Below, piece by piece: positions 7,958 through 14,988 of a stretch of 19,270 nt of DNA. A model generated the notes under the pieces. That model saw only the letters and a program-made list of their open reading frames with translations, had not been told where the DNA came from and ran no database searches. A program made the position numbers and the translations under genes. The stretch comes from Sulfurimonas sp. (GTDB taxonomy: Bacteria > Campylobacterota > Campylobacteria > Campylobacterales > Sulfurimonadaceae): contig JALUZQ010000233.1 of the NCBI GenBank assembly GCA_027011725.1, forward strand, positions 1 through 19,270, in the 5' to 3' direction. The stretch's first letter is position 1. Every line of letters begins with the position of its first letter.

Positions 7958-8707
7958 TTAGCACTTAAACGCAATGAGTGCAGCCGTGATTGCAACATTG
8001 AGTGACTCTACATCCCTTTGCATTGGAATGATGAGTTTTTTGTTACAGAGTACAGCAACTTCTTCGCTGACACCTTCACTCTCATTTCCTAAAACATAAA
8101 TAGATTTCTTTTTTTCTTTTACATTGTAAATGCTCTCATCTGCTTCTAACGAAAGAGCATATATATCTGTTTCGTGCAGATCTTTGAGTACATCTTCAAG
8201 TTTGTCACAAAAGTAGATAGGAAGTTTAAAGAGTGTACCTGCACTTGCTTTAACGACAAGTGGAGAGATCTTTGCAGAGTTCTTTTTTGGTAGAATAATT
8301 CCATCTACATTGCCTGCAGCACATGAACGGATAATCATTCCTAGATTTTGTGGATTGTGAATGCCATCAAGAGCTATAATACGAAAAGAGCTGAGTTCTT
8401 TAAGCTTTGCTGCGTTTAGGTAGCTCTTGGAGATGATGTCTATGGCAACACCCTGATCTTGTTTGGCGTTTTTAGAGATGCGCGAGAGAGCATTTTTTTC
8501 GTGATGGGTAATTTCTATATTTCTCTCTTTTGCTAAACGCAGTATCTTTTTAATAGCACCGTCTGGCTTGTTTGAACTTGCCATATGGAGCTTGTGAATT
8601 TCTATAGAGTTGTCTTGGAGCATCTCTATAACGACATTACGCCCATAAAGGGTAATAATTTTCTCAAAAAAGGCTTTTTTCTCTTTGTACTCTTGTGAAT
8701 CTTGCAT
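7958..8707 (-). CDS. SpoU/TrmH-family RNA 2'-O-methyltransferase (RlmB-like)
   Basis: The 249-residue protein carries all three SpoU motifs: NPQNLGMIIR (118-127), LGNESEGV (206-213) and the C-terminal PMQRDVESLNVA (228-239), which form the SAM-binding trefoil knot. The N-terminal region with LYGRNVVIEML (20-30) matches the SpoU substrate-binding domain, as in RlmB, which methylates the 2'-O of G2251 in 23S rRNA. Whether this one acts on 23S rRNA or on tRNA cannot be decided from sequence. The start ATG has a good AGGAGAAG site within the end of yaaA, and the genes are 8 nt apart, so yaaA and this gene form an operon. Confidence 0.93.
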   Translation of the reverse strand: MQDSQEYKEKKAFFEKIITLYGRNVVIEMLQDNSIEIHKLHMASSNKPDGAIKKILRLAKERNIEITHHEKNALSRISKNAKQDQGVAIDIISKSYLNAAKLKELSSFRIIALDGIHNPQNLGMIIRSCAAGNVDGIILPKKNSAKISPLVVKASAGTLFKLPIYFCDKLEDVLKDLHETDIYALSLEADESIYNVKEKKKSIYVLGNESEGVSEEVAVLCNKKLIIPMQRDVESLNVAITAALIAFKC

Positions 8708-8715
8708 ATCTTCTC

Positions 8716-9444
8716 CTACTCTACTATGTTATAAACTATTTCAGTTTTGTTTTTTATCACTTTTATCTCAGCGACACTGAGTCCTTCAATCTCAAGTTGC
8801 ATAAAGGTTTCCATGCTCTCAATGTTATGTTTCGCTATTTCACGCAACACTATACCTCTATAGGCTTTTGCCCAGTGACTCACTGTTTTTCCATTTTTTA
8901 AAAACTTGAGTGTAGTATAGGCTTTTGTGCTTTTGTAAAATTTATCATAATACCCAGCACGCAAATCAAGCACTTCATGTGCGCTAAGGTAAAGATCTAT
9001 TTGGTAAGAGAAACGTTCTTTGTAAAATTTTTCCGGTGCAATATCTCCTATAGTATTGCCTTGTTTAACTTTATAGTTCGCAATTGGGTCTCCCCCAAGG
9101 AGTGGTCCATAAAGATTAGAGAAGATAAGTGTATTCTCCTGTAAAAACTTTTGTGCCTTAGCATCAAGCTCTTTGTATTTGAGATAATCATAGGCTACAC
9201 CTTGATAACGCTCAATTGCAGGCATAAGAGAAGAGTTGAAAATATCGCAGATGTAAGCTTCACATTCACTAAACTTTTTAAAGCCAAAGAGTTTTTTTAT
9301 TGCCTCTTCATCTTGTGAAAGCACAATATCATTATAGGTATGGAGTATTTTATCTCTGGCACTGAGCGCTCCAAATATATCTTTTTTTGCAGTATTTCCA
9401 CCGCTGTTTTTTCCTTCAGACGGAGAGAAGAGGATTTTTAACAT
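8716..9444 (-). CDS. yaaA: YaaA (UPF0246/DUF328) family peroxide-stress protein
   Basis: The 242-residue protein starts MLKILFSPSEGK, the family's N-terminal signature (E. coli YaaA has a similar LISPAK-type start). It also carries LYGPLLGGDPIANYK near 111-125 and VSHWAKAYRGIVLREIA near 188-204, which match other conserved blocks of the family. In E. coli, YaaA belongs to the OxyR regulon and lowers free iron and Fenton damage during peroxide stress; it also binds DNA. Whether that holds here is inference. The ATG has an AAAGGAT site and a TATAAT box (9476-9471 on the minus strand) about 27 nt upstream. It is the first gene of the yaaA-methyltransferase pair. Confidence 0.9.
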   Translation of the reverse strand: MLKILFSPSEGKNSGGNTAKKDIFGALSARDKILHTYNDIVLSQDEEAIKKLFGFKKFSECEAYICDIFNSSLMPAIERYQGVAYDYLKYKELDAKAQKFLQENTLIFSNLYGPLLGGDPIANYKVKQGNTIGDIAPEKFYKERFSYQIDLYLSAHEVLDLRAGYYDKFYKSTKAYTTLKFLKNGKTVSHWAKAYRGIVLREIAKHNIESMETFMQLEIEGLSVAEIKVIKNKTEIVYNIVE

Positions 9445-9470
9445 ATATATCCTTTATAAAATCTAGGAGA

Positions 9471-9476
9471 ATTATA
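9471..9476 (-). promoter_or_regulatory. -10 box upstream of yaaA
   Basis: The + strand ATTATA reads TATAAT on the minus strand, about 27 nt before the yaaA ATG, leaving a leader of roughly 20 nt with the AAAGGAT ribosome-binding site. No good -35 is visible, which is common for sigma-70 promoters in Campylobacterota. Confidence 0.5.
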
Positions 9477-9568
9477 ACTGTTTTATGGATAGAAAAGCCT
9501 TGATGCAGGCTTATAAAGCATCAAAAATGAGAAATTTAAAAGAAATCTCATATTTTTTCTAAAAACCC

Positions 9569-9597
9569 TTGACATTGAATTTCTTTTGCACTATAAT
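9569..9597 (+). promoter_or_regulatory. Consensus sigma-70 promoter of the tRNA-tuf cluster
   Basis: TTGACA (9569-9574), a 17-nt spacer and TATAAT (9592-9597) match the sigma-70 consensus at every position, with the -10 box ending 17 nt before the first tRNA. Such a perfect -35 stands out against the other promoters in this window, which show only a -10. It should give strong transcription of the tRNA genes and perhaps read into tuf. Confidence 0.9.
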
Positions 9598-9614
9598 TCT
9601 GGCTCAAATTCGAT

Positions 9615-9691
9615 GCCGACATAGCTCAGTTGGCTAGAGCAGCTGATTTGTAATCAGCAGGCCCGGGGTTCAAATCCTCGTGTCGGCACCA
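9615..9691 (+). tRNA. tRNA-Thr (TGT)
   Basis: The cloverleaf is complete: acceptor GCCGACA/TGTCGGC, anticodon stem GCTGA/TCAGC with loop TTTGTAA, and T-arm loop GTTCAAATC. The anticodon TGT is at 9649-9651. CCA is encoded. It is the first gene of the cluster, in the place of E. coli thrU. Confidence 0.97.
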
Positions 9692-9753
9692 TTGAATTTT
9701 GAATATTAGAAACAGTGTTAGACCAGAAAAGACATTTTTAAAATGTATTAAGT

Positions 9754-9838
9754 GGTGGGATAGTCAAGTGGCCAACGACGGCAGACTGTAAATCTGCTCC
9801 CTATGGGTTCAGAGGTTCGACTCCTCTTCCCACCACCA
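9754..9838 (+). tRNA. tRNA-Tyr (GTA)
   Basis: Acceptor GGTGGGA/TCCCACC, anticodon stem GCAGA/TCTGC with loop CTGTAAA, anticodon GTA at 9788-9790. The long variable arm gives 85 nt, as expected for a class II tRNA. CCA is encoded. A perfect 15-bp AT-rich inverted repeat (9732-9746) lies just upstream and may help processing. Confidence 0.97.
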
Positions 9839-9848
9839 CCAATGACAC

Positions 9849-9924
<76 letters not shown>

Positions 9925-9950
9925 TTGAACAAAACTTCTGGAAGCTGAAG

Positions 9951-9956
9951 TATAAT
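9951..9956 (+). promoter_or_regulatory. Candidate internal -10 box in the tRNA cluster
   Basis: A TATAAT lies in the 163-nt gap between tRNA-Gly and tRNA-Thr(GGT). An upstream TTGAAC (9925-9930) is 20 nt away, too far for a good -35. If used, it would transcribe about 120 nt before tRNA-Thr(GGT). Apart from a seven-codon frame starting near 9997, the gap shows no gene. Confidence 0.45.
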
Positions 9957-10087
9957 TTCGTCTTACTTCATACAACTACAAATAGAGATTTTATAAATGT
10001 CAAAATGTAGTATCTAATCACAACTAATATTTATCGGTATAAAAACAAAAGAATCATGCAGTGATTTCTTAATATTTATTTCGCTGT

Positions 10088-10162
<75 letters not shown>

Positions 10163-10210
10163 TATATACTATATTTAATAAATTTAAGAAATAATTGAAT
10201 GATTTTTGGG

Positions 10211-10216
10211 TATAAT
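10211..10216 (+). promoter_or_regulatory. tuf promoter -10 box
   Basis: The TATAAT is preceded by the T-rich GATTTTTGGG, a typical Campylobacterota sigma-70 arrangement without a -35. Transcription would start near 10223, giving a leader of about 29 nt that contains the CGGAGG ribosome-binding site. Confidence 0.75.
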
Positions 10217-10251
10217 TCCATTTCAATTCACAATTAAAGTCGGAGGACACT

Positions 10252-11451
10252 ATGGCAAAAGAAAAGTTTGAACGTAATAAACCGCATGTTAACATTGGTA
10301 CTATTGGACACGTTGACCACGGTAAAACTACACTAACAGCAGCAATCACTGCAGTACTTGCAGTAAAAAATGAAGCACAATTTATGGACTATGACCAAAT
10401 TGATAATGCTCCAGAAGAAAGAGAGCGTGGTATTACTATCGCTACTTCACATGTTGAGTATGAAACTGACAAACGTCACTATGCACACGTTGACTGTCCA
10501 GGTCACGCGGATTATGTTAAAAACATGATTACTGGTGCTGCACAAATGGATGGTGCTATTCTTGTTGTTTCTGCAGCGGATGGCCCGATGCCACAAACAC
10601 GTGAGCACATTCTTCTTTCTAAGCAAGTTGGTGTTCCTTATATCGTTGTTTTCATGAACAAAGAAGACATGGTTGATGATGAAGAACTACTTGAACTAGT
10701 AGAGATGGAAATCCGTGAACTACTAGATATGTATGACTTCCCAGGTGATGACACTCCTATCACTGCAGGTTCTGCATTAAAAGCTCTTGAAGAAGCTAAA
10801 GCTGGTGCTCTTGGTGAGTGGTCAGATAAAATTATTGCACTTATGGACACTGTTGATGAGTGGATTCCTGAACCAGAACGTGAAACTGACAAAGATTTCT
10901 TGATGCCAGTTGAAGATGTGTTCTCAATTTCTGGACGTGGTACTGTTGTAACAGGTCGTATCGAGCGTGGTATTGTTAAGGTTGGTGACGAAGTCGAAAT
11001 CGTAGGTATCAAAGATACTCAAAAAACAACTGTAACTGGTGTTGAAATGTTCCGTAAAGAAATGGAGCAAGGTGAAGCTGGTGATAACTGTGGTATCCTT
11101 ATTCGTGGTATCGCTAAAGATCAAGTTGAGCGTGGTCAAGTACTATGTAAGCCGGGTTCAATCACTCCACACACTAAATTTACTGCAGAAATCTATGTTC
11201 TAAGTAAAGATGAGGGTGGTCGTCATACTCCATTCTTCAATGGTTACCGTCCACAATTCTATGTACGTACTACAGACGTTACAGGTGCAATCACTTTACC
11301 AGAAGGTACTGAGATGGTTATGCCAGGTGATAACGTAAGTATTACTGCTGAATTAATTCACCCAATTGCAATGGAAAAAGGTACTAACTTCGCTATCCGT
11401 GAGGGTGGTAGAACTGTTGGTGCTGGTGTTGTTGCAGAGATTCTTGCATAA
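10252..11451 (+). CDS. tuf: Elongation factor Tu
   Basis: The 399-residue protein delivers aminoacyl-tRNA to the ribosome as a GTPase. The P-loop GHVDHGKT (19-26), switch I RGITI (59-63), DCPGH (81-85) and NKED (136-139) are all present, followed by the two beta-barrel domains. The start is fixed by CGGAGG 6 nt upstream. Codons are strongly biased to GGT, CGT, GCT and AAA, as expected of a very highly expressed gene. It has its own -10 box, follows tRNA-Thr(GGT), and is followed by a UUCG-capped hairpin and rpmG. It is the only tuf in the window; whether the genome has another is unknown. Confidence 0.99.
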   Translation: MAKEKFERNKPHVNIGTIGHVDHGKTTLTAAITAVLAVKNEAQFMDYDQIDNAPEERERGITIATSHVEYETDKRHYAHVDCPGHADYVKNMITGAAQMDGAILVVSAADGPMPQTREHILLSKQVGVPYIVVFMNKEDMVDDEELLELVEMEIRELLDMYDFPGDDTPITAGSALKALEEAKAGALGEWSDKIIALMDTVDEWIPEPERETDKDFLMPVEDVFSISGRGTVVTGRIERGIVKVGDEVEIVGIKDTQKTTVTGVEMFRKEMEQGEAGDNCGILIRGIAKDQVERGQVLCKPGSITPHTKFTAEIYVLSKDEGGRHTPFFNGYRPQFYVRTTDVTGAITLPEGTEMVMPGDNVSITAELIHPIAMEKGTNFAIREGGRTVGAGVVAEILA

Positions 11452-11470
11452 TTCGCTTCGGCGAATATGC
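11446..11470 (+). other. UUCG-capped hairpin at the end of tuf
   Basis: ATTCGC (11451-11456), the loop TTCG (11457-11460) and GCGAAT (11461-11466) form a perfect stem, extended beyond one bulged A by GCAT/ATGC. It starts within the tuf stop region. No T-run follows, so it is more likely a transcript-stabilising or processing element than a full terminator, setting tuf mRNA apart from rpmG. Confidence 0.6.
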
Positions 11471-11495
11471 AAAATCCTTTAAAAGGTAAAATATA

Positions 11496-11648
11496 ATGAG
11501 AGAAGCAATTCACTTAGGTTGTGAGAAATGTACTAGACGTAACTATCACACAACTAAAAACAAAAAGACTCACACTGAGAAATTTTCAGTACGTAAATAC
11601 TGTAAATGGTGTAAAGAGCACACAATTCATAAAGAGATGAAACTGTAG
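11496..11648 (+). CDS. rpmG: Ribosomal protein L33 (zinc-binding form)
   Basis: The 50-residue protein of the large ribosomal subunit has two CxxC pairs, CEKC (Cys9, Cys12) and CKWC (Cys36, Cys39), which bind zinc in the C+ form of L33. Most of the remaining residues are basic. The ATG at 11496 has an AAAAGG site about 10 nt upstream. The gene lies between tuf and tRNA-Trp, the usual place in many bacteria where L33 is not paired with L28. It is too short for a typical ORF cutoff and was found by reading the tuf-secE gap. Confidence 0.96.
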   Translation: MREAIHLGCEKCTRRNYHTTKNKKTHTEKFSVRKYCKWCKEHTIHKEMKL

Positions 11649-11667
11649 TAACAGTTTCTCTCCATTT

Positions 11668-11743
11668 AGGCGTATAGCTCCAATGGTAGAGCACCGGATT
11701 CCAAATCCGGGTGTTGGGAGTTCGAGTCTCTCTACGCCTGCCA
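11668..11743 (+). tRNA. tRNA-Trp (CCA)
   Basis: Acceptor AGGCGTA/TACGCCT, anticodon stem CCGGA/TCCGG with loop TTCCAAA, anticodon CCA at 11701-11703, discriminator G, and an encoded 3' CCA. It sits between rpmG and secE, as in many bacteria. Confidence 0.97.
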
Positions 11744-11814
11744 CACATTTTTTATCAGTAAAGCATAGAATGCTCTATTTATAAGAGATGATAGATTAAA
11801 ATATGGAAAATTAG

Positions 11815-11994
11815 ATGGACTTAAGTAAACACATTCGTAATGCTAAATTAGAATTAAGCAAGGTTATCTTCCCAACAAAAGGGCAGGTTAAACAAGCTTA
11901 TATTGCAGTTGTAATCGTTGTATCTGCAATAGCAGCATTTTTAGCATTGGTAGATTTACTTATGTCATCAATCATGTCAGCAATTTTAGGTTAA
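11815..11994 (+). CDS. secE: Preprotein translocase subunit SecE
   Basis: The 59-residue protein is the short form of SecE, with an amphipathic N-terminal part (KLELSKVIFPTKGQVKQA) and one membrane helix at about 29-50. It clamps SecY in the SecYEG channel. E. coli SecE has two additional helices; the single-helix form is usual in Campylobacterota. An ATG at 11803 runs into a stop after three codons, so 11815 is the only sensible start, although its Shine-Dalgarno is weak. The stop TAA (11992-11994) overlaps the AAGGAG ribosome-binding site of nusG, so the two are cotranscribed and perhaps translationally coupled. Confidence 0.95.
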   Translation: MDLSKHIRNAKLELSKVIFPTKGQVKQAYIAVVIVVSAIAAFLALVDLLMSSIMSAILG

Positions 11995-12004
11995 GGAGTT
12001 AGTT

Positions 12005-12532
12005 ATGGCACATCAATGGTACTCTATTCAGACCTATGGAAGCGACAGAACTGTAAGAGATGCAATCTTCAACATGATAGAAGAGTTTGGTCTTCAAGAT
12101 CAGATTACAGACGTTATTGTCCCAACTGAAGACGTTATTGAAGTAAAAGATGGTAAAAAGAAAGTAAGTGAGCGATCACTCTACTCGGGATATGTATTTG
12201 CAAGAATTGATCTCAATACTGAGATTCAGCATATGATACAATCGATTCCGAAAGTTTCTGGATTTATCGGTGAAGGAAATGTTCCAACACCTTTAAGTGA
12301 GCATGATATCAATGTTATACTTGATCGTGTAAATAATCGTGCAGCACCGAAACCAAAAGTATTTTTTGATAATGGTGAGACTGTACGTATTATTGATGGA
12401 CCTTTCGCGAACTTTACTGCGACTGTAGATGAGTACGATTTAGAACATGGTACTTTAAAACTCAATGTTTCGATTTTTGGAAGAGCAACACCTGTTGATA
12501 TCTCTTATACTCAAGTCGAAAAAATAATTTAA
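12005..12532 (+). CDS. nusG: Transcription termination/antitermination factor NusG
   Basis: The 175-residue protein has the NGN domain starting QWYSIQTYGSDR near residue 4 and a C-terminal KOW domain at about 122-175 with GETVRIIDGPFANFTATVDE-type sequence. NusG binds RNA polymerase between the beta' clamp and beta, and links it to Rho or to ribosomal S10. AAGGAG, formed by the end of secE, lies about 6 nt before the ATG. rplK follows after 20 nt with its own ribosome-binding site. Confidence 0.98.
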   Translation: MAHQWYSIQTYGSDRTVRDAIFNMIEEFGLQDQITDVIVPTEDVIEVKDGKKKVSERSLYSGYVFARIDLNTEIQHMIQSIPKVSGFIGEGNVPTPLSEHDINVILDRVNNRAAPKPKVFFDNGETVRIIDGPFANFTATVDEYDLEHGTLKLNVSIFGRATPVDISYTQVEKII

Positions 12533-12552
12533 ATTCATAAAAAGGAAAGATA

Positions 12553-12978
12553 ATGGCAAAAAAAGTCATGGATTATATCAAGCTACAAATCGAAGCTGGT
12601 AAAGCAAACCCTGCACCACCGGTAGGACCAGCACTAGGACAACGTGGTGTTAACATCATGGAATTCTGTAAAGCATTTAATGAAAAAACTAAAGATAAAA
12701 TGGGATTCAAAGTTCCTGTTGTAATTACAGTTTATAATGATAGAAGTTTCTCTTTTATCACAAAACAACCACCTGCATCTGAACTATTGATGAAAGCTGC
12801 TGGACTTAAAAAAGGTACAGATAACCCTCTTAAAAATAAAGTTGGTTCAATTACTCGTGCTCAATTAATGGAAGTTGTTGATGCTAAAATTGAGGATTTA
12901 AATACTGACGATAAAGAAGCTGCTGCTAATACTTTAGCTGGTTCTGCTCGTTCAATCGGTATCGAAATCAAAGACTAA
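12553..12978 (+). CDS. rplK: Ribosomal protein L11
   Basis: The 141-residue protein binds the GTPase-associated centre of 23S rRNA. The N-terminal proline-rich [13 protein letters not shown] (20-32) is the thiostrepton-proximal signature, and the C-terminal RNA-binding domain ends ...[11 protein letters not shown]. Length is typical. It is separated from rplA by 68 nt that can form small alternative hairpins. Confidence 0.98.
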   Translation: MAKKVMDYIKLQIEAGKANPAPPVGPALGQRGVNIMEFCKAFNEKTKDKMGFKVPVVITVYNDRSFSFITKQPPASELLMKAAGLKKGTDNPLKNKVGSITRAQLMEVVDAKIEDLNTDDKEAAANTLAGSARSIGIEIKD

Positions 12979-13046
12979 TTTAGAGAACAGATCACCGACC
13001 ACAGTGATGTAAAACTTTGTGGCAGAATTAATATGGAGAATTTGTA

Positions 13047-13739
13047 ATGAGCAAAAGATATAAACAATTATTAGAAAAAATTGATAACACAAAAGCTTAT
13101 GGTGTTGAAGAGGCTTCTTCAACAGTAAAAGAGCTTAAAAGTGCAAAATTTGACGAAACTGTTGAAATTGCAATGAATTTAAATGTAGACCCTCGTCACG
13201 CTGACCAAATGGTTCGTGGTGCTGTTGTTCTTCCTCACGGAACTGGTAAGACTGTTCGTGTTGCAGTATTTGCTAAAGGTGCTAAAGCTGATGAAGCAAA
13301 AGCAGCTGGTGCAGACATCGTTGGTACTGATGATTTAGTTGCACAAATCAAAGAGGGAATCTTCAACTTTGATGTTGTTGTTGCTGCTCCTGATTGTATG
13401 GGACTTGTTGGTCAAATCGGTCGTATCTTAGGGCCAAAAGGTTTAATGCCTAACCCTAAAACTGGTACGGTAACTCCAGATGTTGCTACTGCAGTTAACA
13501 ATGTTAAAGGTGGTCAAGTTAACTTTAGAGTTGACAAAAAAGGTAACATTCACGCTGGTATCGGTAAAGCAAGTTTTGAAGCGAACCAAATCAAAGAAAA
13601 CTTAGAAGCTTTCCTTGTTGCTATCAATAAGCAAAAACCTGCATCTGCAAAAGGTCGTTATATTAAAAACGCTGCTCTTAGTTTAACTATGAGTCCAGCT
13701 GTAAAACTTGACGTTATCGAATTAGCAGACATCAAGTAA
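13047..13739 (+). CDS. rplA: Ribosomal protein L1
   Basis: The 230-residue protein forms the mobile L1 stalk that helps release E-site tRNA. The conserved [15 protein letters not shown] (129-143) lies in domain II, and the [19 protein letters not shown] region (156-174) is typical. In many bacteria L1 also represses its own mRNA by binding a leader that mimics its 23S site. Here the 68-nt rplK-rplA gap contains possible small hairpins, but I cannot match them firmly to the L1 site. GGAG lies 11 nt before the ATG. Confidence 0.98.
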   Translation: MSKRYKQLLEKIDNTKAYGVEEASSTVKELKSAKFDETVEIAMNLNVDPRHADQMVRGAVVLPHGTGKTVRVAVFAKGAKADEAKAAGADIVGTDDLVAQIKEGIFNFDVVVAAPDCMGLVGQIGRILGPKGLMPNPKTGTVTPDVATAVNNVKGGQVNFRVDKKGNIHAGIGKASFEANQIKENLEAFLVAINKQKPASAKGRYIKNAALSLTMSPAVKLDVIELADIK

Positions 13740-13745
13740 CTATTT

Positions 13746-13768
13746 AAAAGTGCCTTTATGGTGCTTTT
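13746..13768 (+). terminator. Terminator-like hairpin after rplA
   Basis: AAAAGTGCC (13746-13754) pairs with GGTGCTTTT (13760-13768) through nine pairs, two of them G-U, around the loop TTTAT. GAAAGTTTTTATTTT follows, a T-rich but imperfect tract. An 18-bp perfect palindrome, TTTTATTTTAAAATAAAA, lies next to it (13775-13792). Together they probably end or attenuate rplKA transcripts before the L10 leader. Confidence 0.55.
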
Positions 13769-13839
13769 GAAAGTTTTTATTTTAAAATAAAACTATTTTA
13801 AAGTAAAGATTTTCAATTATTTGGGAATCTGAATTACTT

Positions 13840-13920
13840 GGACTAAAGATAGACGGGGGTTTCTACTATGTAAGTAGTAAGCTTAATCGGCCTTTCCCGC
13901 CCCTCTTGAAGTTATGTCTG
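13840..13920 (+). promoter_or_regulatory. L10 leader (ribosomal protein autoregulatory RNA)
   Basis: The 200-nt gap before rplJ holds a structured RNA resembling the L10 leader. AGACGGGGG (13851-13859) faces CCCGCCCC (13897-13904). Between them is a variable hairpin, CTACT/AGTAG (13863-13867 with 13873-13877), followed by AAGCTTAATC, the conserved CTTAAT element of such leaders. AGAC and GTCT (13916-13919) can close the base. In known cases L10(L12)4 binds this RNA and represses rplJL. The AAAGGAG site follows at 13923-13929. Exact boundaries are approximate. Confidence 0.75.
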
Positions 13921-13935
13921 AGAAAGGAGAACTAT

Positions 13936-14418
13936 ATGTTAAAGTCAAAAAAAGCTGAAGTAATTGCTGACTTAACAGCTGCATTTGCTGATACTACTGC
14001 CGTAGTTATCTGTGACTATAAAGGTCTTACAGTAAGCAAACTAGAAGCGTTAAGAAAAGCTGCTCGTGCTAAAGACACAAGTGTTCAGGTTGTTAAAAAT
14101 ACTTTAGCTACTATCGCATTAAAAAATGCTGGTATGTCTGGTGTAGAAATCAAAGACACAAACATTTTTGTTTGGTCTGATGATGTTATCAGTGCTGCCA
14201 AAATTGCTGCTGATTTCGCTAAAGAAAATGAACAATTTGTTATCAAGGCTGGTTATTTAGATAAAGAACCTGCAGACGTAGCTAAAATTGAAGCATTTGC
14301 TAAACTTCCAGGTCGTGATGAACTACTTGGTATGCTTGCTGCTACTTGGATGGCTCCAATTACAAACCTTGCAATTGGAATCGATGCTTTACGCAAAAAG
14401 AAAGAAGAAGAAGCTTAA
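13936..14418 (+). CDS. rplJ: Ribosomal protein L10
   Basis: The 160-residue protein anchors the L7/L12 dimers on the ribosome. It begins MLKSKKAEVIADL and contains DYKGLTVSKLEALRKAAR, which is characteristic; the C-terminal helix for L12 dimers ends IDALRKKKEEEA. I chose the ATG at 13936, 6 nt after AAGGAG. A longer frame from a TTG at 13906 would run through the leader and lacks a site. It is probably repressed by its own complex through the upstream leader. rplL follows after 64 nt. Confidence 0.97.
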   Translation: MLKSKKAEVIADLTAAFADTTAVVICDYKGLTVSKLEALRKAARAKDTSVQVVKNTLATIALKNAGMSGVEIKDTNIFVWSDDVISAAKIAADFAKENEQFVIKAGYLDKEPADVAKIEAFAKLPGRDELLGMLAATWMAPITNLAIGIDALRKKKEEEA

Positions 14419-14482
14419 CAGCTTGTTCTAACGTGGCATAAGTCACACAAAAAAATAAAATAAAAATAGAGGAGCTTATATT

Positions 14483-14854
14483 ATGGCTGTAACTAAAGAA
14501 GACGTATTAGAGTTTATTTCTGGACTTTCTGTATTAGAACTTTCTGAATTAGTAAAAGAATTCGAAGAAAAATTTGGTGTTTCTGCACAACCTGTTGCTG
14601 TTGCTGGTGTTGCTGGTGATGCTGGTGCTGCTGCTGCTGAGCAAACTGAATTCAATGTTGTTTTAACTGACGCTGGTGCGAAAAAAATCGGTGTTATTAA
14701 AGCTGTTCGTGCTCTTACTGGTCTTGGACTTAAAGAAGCAAAAGAAGCATGTGAAGCACTTCCATCTACAATCAAAGAGGGTGTAGATAAAGAGACTGCT
14801 GAAGAAGCAAAAGCTGCTTTAGAAGAAGCTGGTGCTACTGTAGAAGTTAAATAG
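14483..14854 (+). CDS. rplL: Ribosomal protein L7/L12
   Basis: The 123-residue stalk protein recruits translation GTPases. The N-terminal dimerisation domain is at about 1-36, the Ala/Gly/Val hinge at 37-53 is encoded by a low-complexity run of GCTG and GGTG units (about 14590-14640), and the C-terminal factor-binding domain contains [19 protein letters not shown] (about 65-83). GAGGAG precedes the ATG by about 8 nt. The stop codon lies in the loop of a 9-bp hairpin (14841-14863) that begins the structured rplL-rpoB spacer. Confidence 0.98.
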   Translation: MAVTKEDVLEFISGLSVLELSELVKEFEEKFGVSAQPVAVAGVAGDAGAAAAEQTEFNVVLTDAGAKKIGVIKAVRALTGLGLKEAKEACEALPSTIKEGVDKETAEEAKAALEEAGATVEVK

Positions 14855-14863
14855 TAACTTCTA
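14841..14863 (+). other. Hairpin over the rplL stop codon
   Basis: TAGAAGTTA (14841-14849) and TAACTTCTA (14855-14863) form a perfect 9-bp stem, with the stop TAG (14852-14854) in the 5-nt loop. It is the first of six hairpins before rpoB. Confidence 0.7.
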
Positions 14864-14868
14864 CACCG

Positions 14869-14910
14869 AAAGGCTTTTCAATATGAGATAATTTCTCATA
14901 TTGAACCTTT
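14869..14910 (+). other. Second rplL-rpoB hairpin, 17 bp with one bulge
   Basis: AAAGG (14869-14873) pairs with CCTTT (14906-14910). After a 3-nt bulge, TTCAATATGAGA (14877-14888) pairs perfectly with TCTCATATTGAA (14894-14905) around the loop TAATT. No clear T-tract follows. The length would suit RNase III. Confidence 0.75.
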
Positions 14911-14916
14911 TACAAT

Positions 14917-14959
14917 GGGCGCTTTAGCAAAGAGAGATACTCTCCTTGCTAAAGTGCCC
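14917..14959 (+). other. Third rplL-rpoB hairpin, 19 bp rod
   Basis: GGGCGCTTTAGCAA (14917-14930) pairs with TTGCTAAAGTGCCC (14946-14959), one pair being G-U. After one A/C mismatch, GAGAG pairs with CTCTC around a 3-nt loop ATA. This is the strongest hairpin in the window. Only TTATGTCGTTT follows, so it is a weak terminator at best and a good candidate for an RNase III site or partial attenuator, by analogy with the rplL-rpoB spacer in E. coli. Confidence 0.8.
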
Positions 14960-14988
14960 TTATGTCGTTTATAAGCACTATAAAAAAT

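Larger units (their letters stand above)
578..8542. repeat. Dispersed octamer AAACGCAG / CTGCGTTT, 14 copies
   Basis: I found by eye 14 exact copies. AAACGCAG reads on the + strand at 578, 2037, 3264, 4728, 5449, 6478 and 8535. CTGCGTTT reads on the + strand at 3624, 4145, 4216, 5766, 6404, 6450 and 8410. Orientation is balanced seven to seven. Several copies extend to GCTGCGTTTA (4145, 5766, 6404, 8410 and, inverted, 4728). They lie in genes on both strands and in different reading frames, encoding Asn-Ala, Leu-Arg-Leu, Gln-Thr-Gln or Cys-Val, so protein sequence does not explain them. From base composition about 0.2 copies would be expected in this 8 kb. None was found from 8543 to 19270. 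The function is unknown; see findings. Confidence 0.8.

Noticed and set aside
578..8542. The octamer as a Chi or FtsK-orienting (KOPS) sequence
   Set aside because: Those motifs are biased to one strand along a replichore; here the orientations are seven to seven, although a small window cannot exclude it fully.
13906..13935. A TTG start for rplJ 10 codons upstream
   Set aside because: It lies inside the leader RNA and has no ribosome-binding site, whereas the ATG at 13936 follows AAGGAG at the right distance.
14590..14645. Short tandem repeat in rplL as a mobile or variable element
   Set aside because: The GCTG/GGTG run encodes the Ala/Gly/Val hinge of L7/L12, which is low in complexity in all bacteria.
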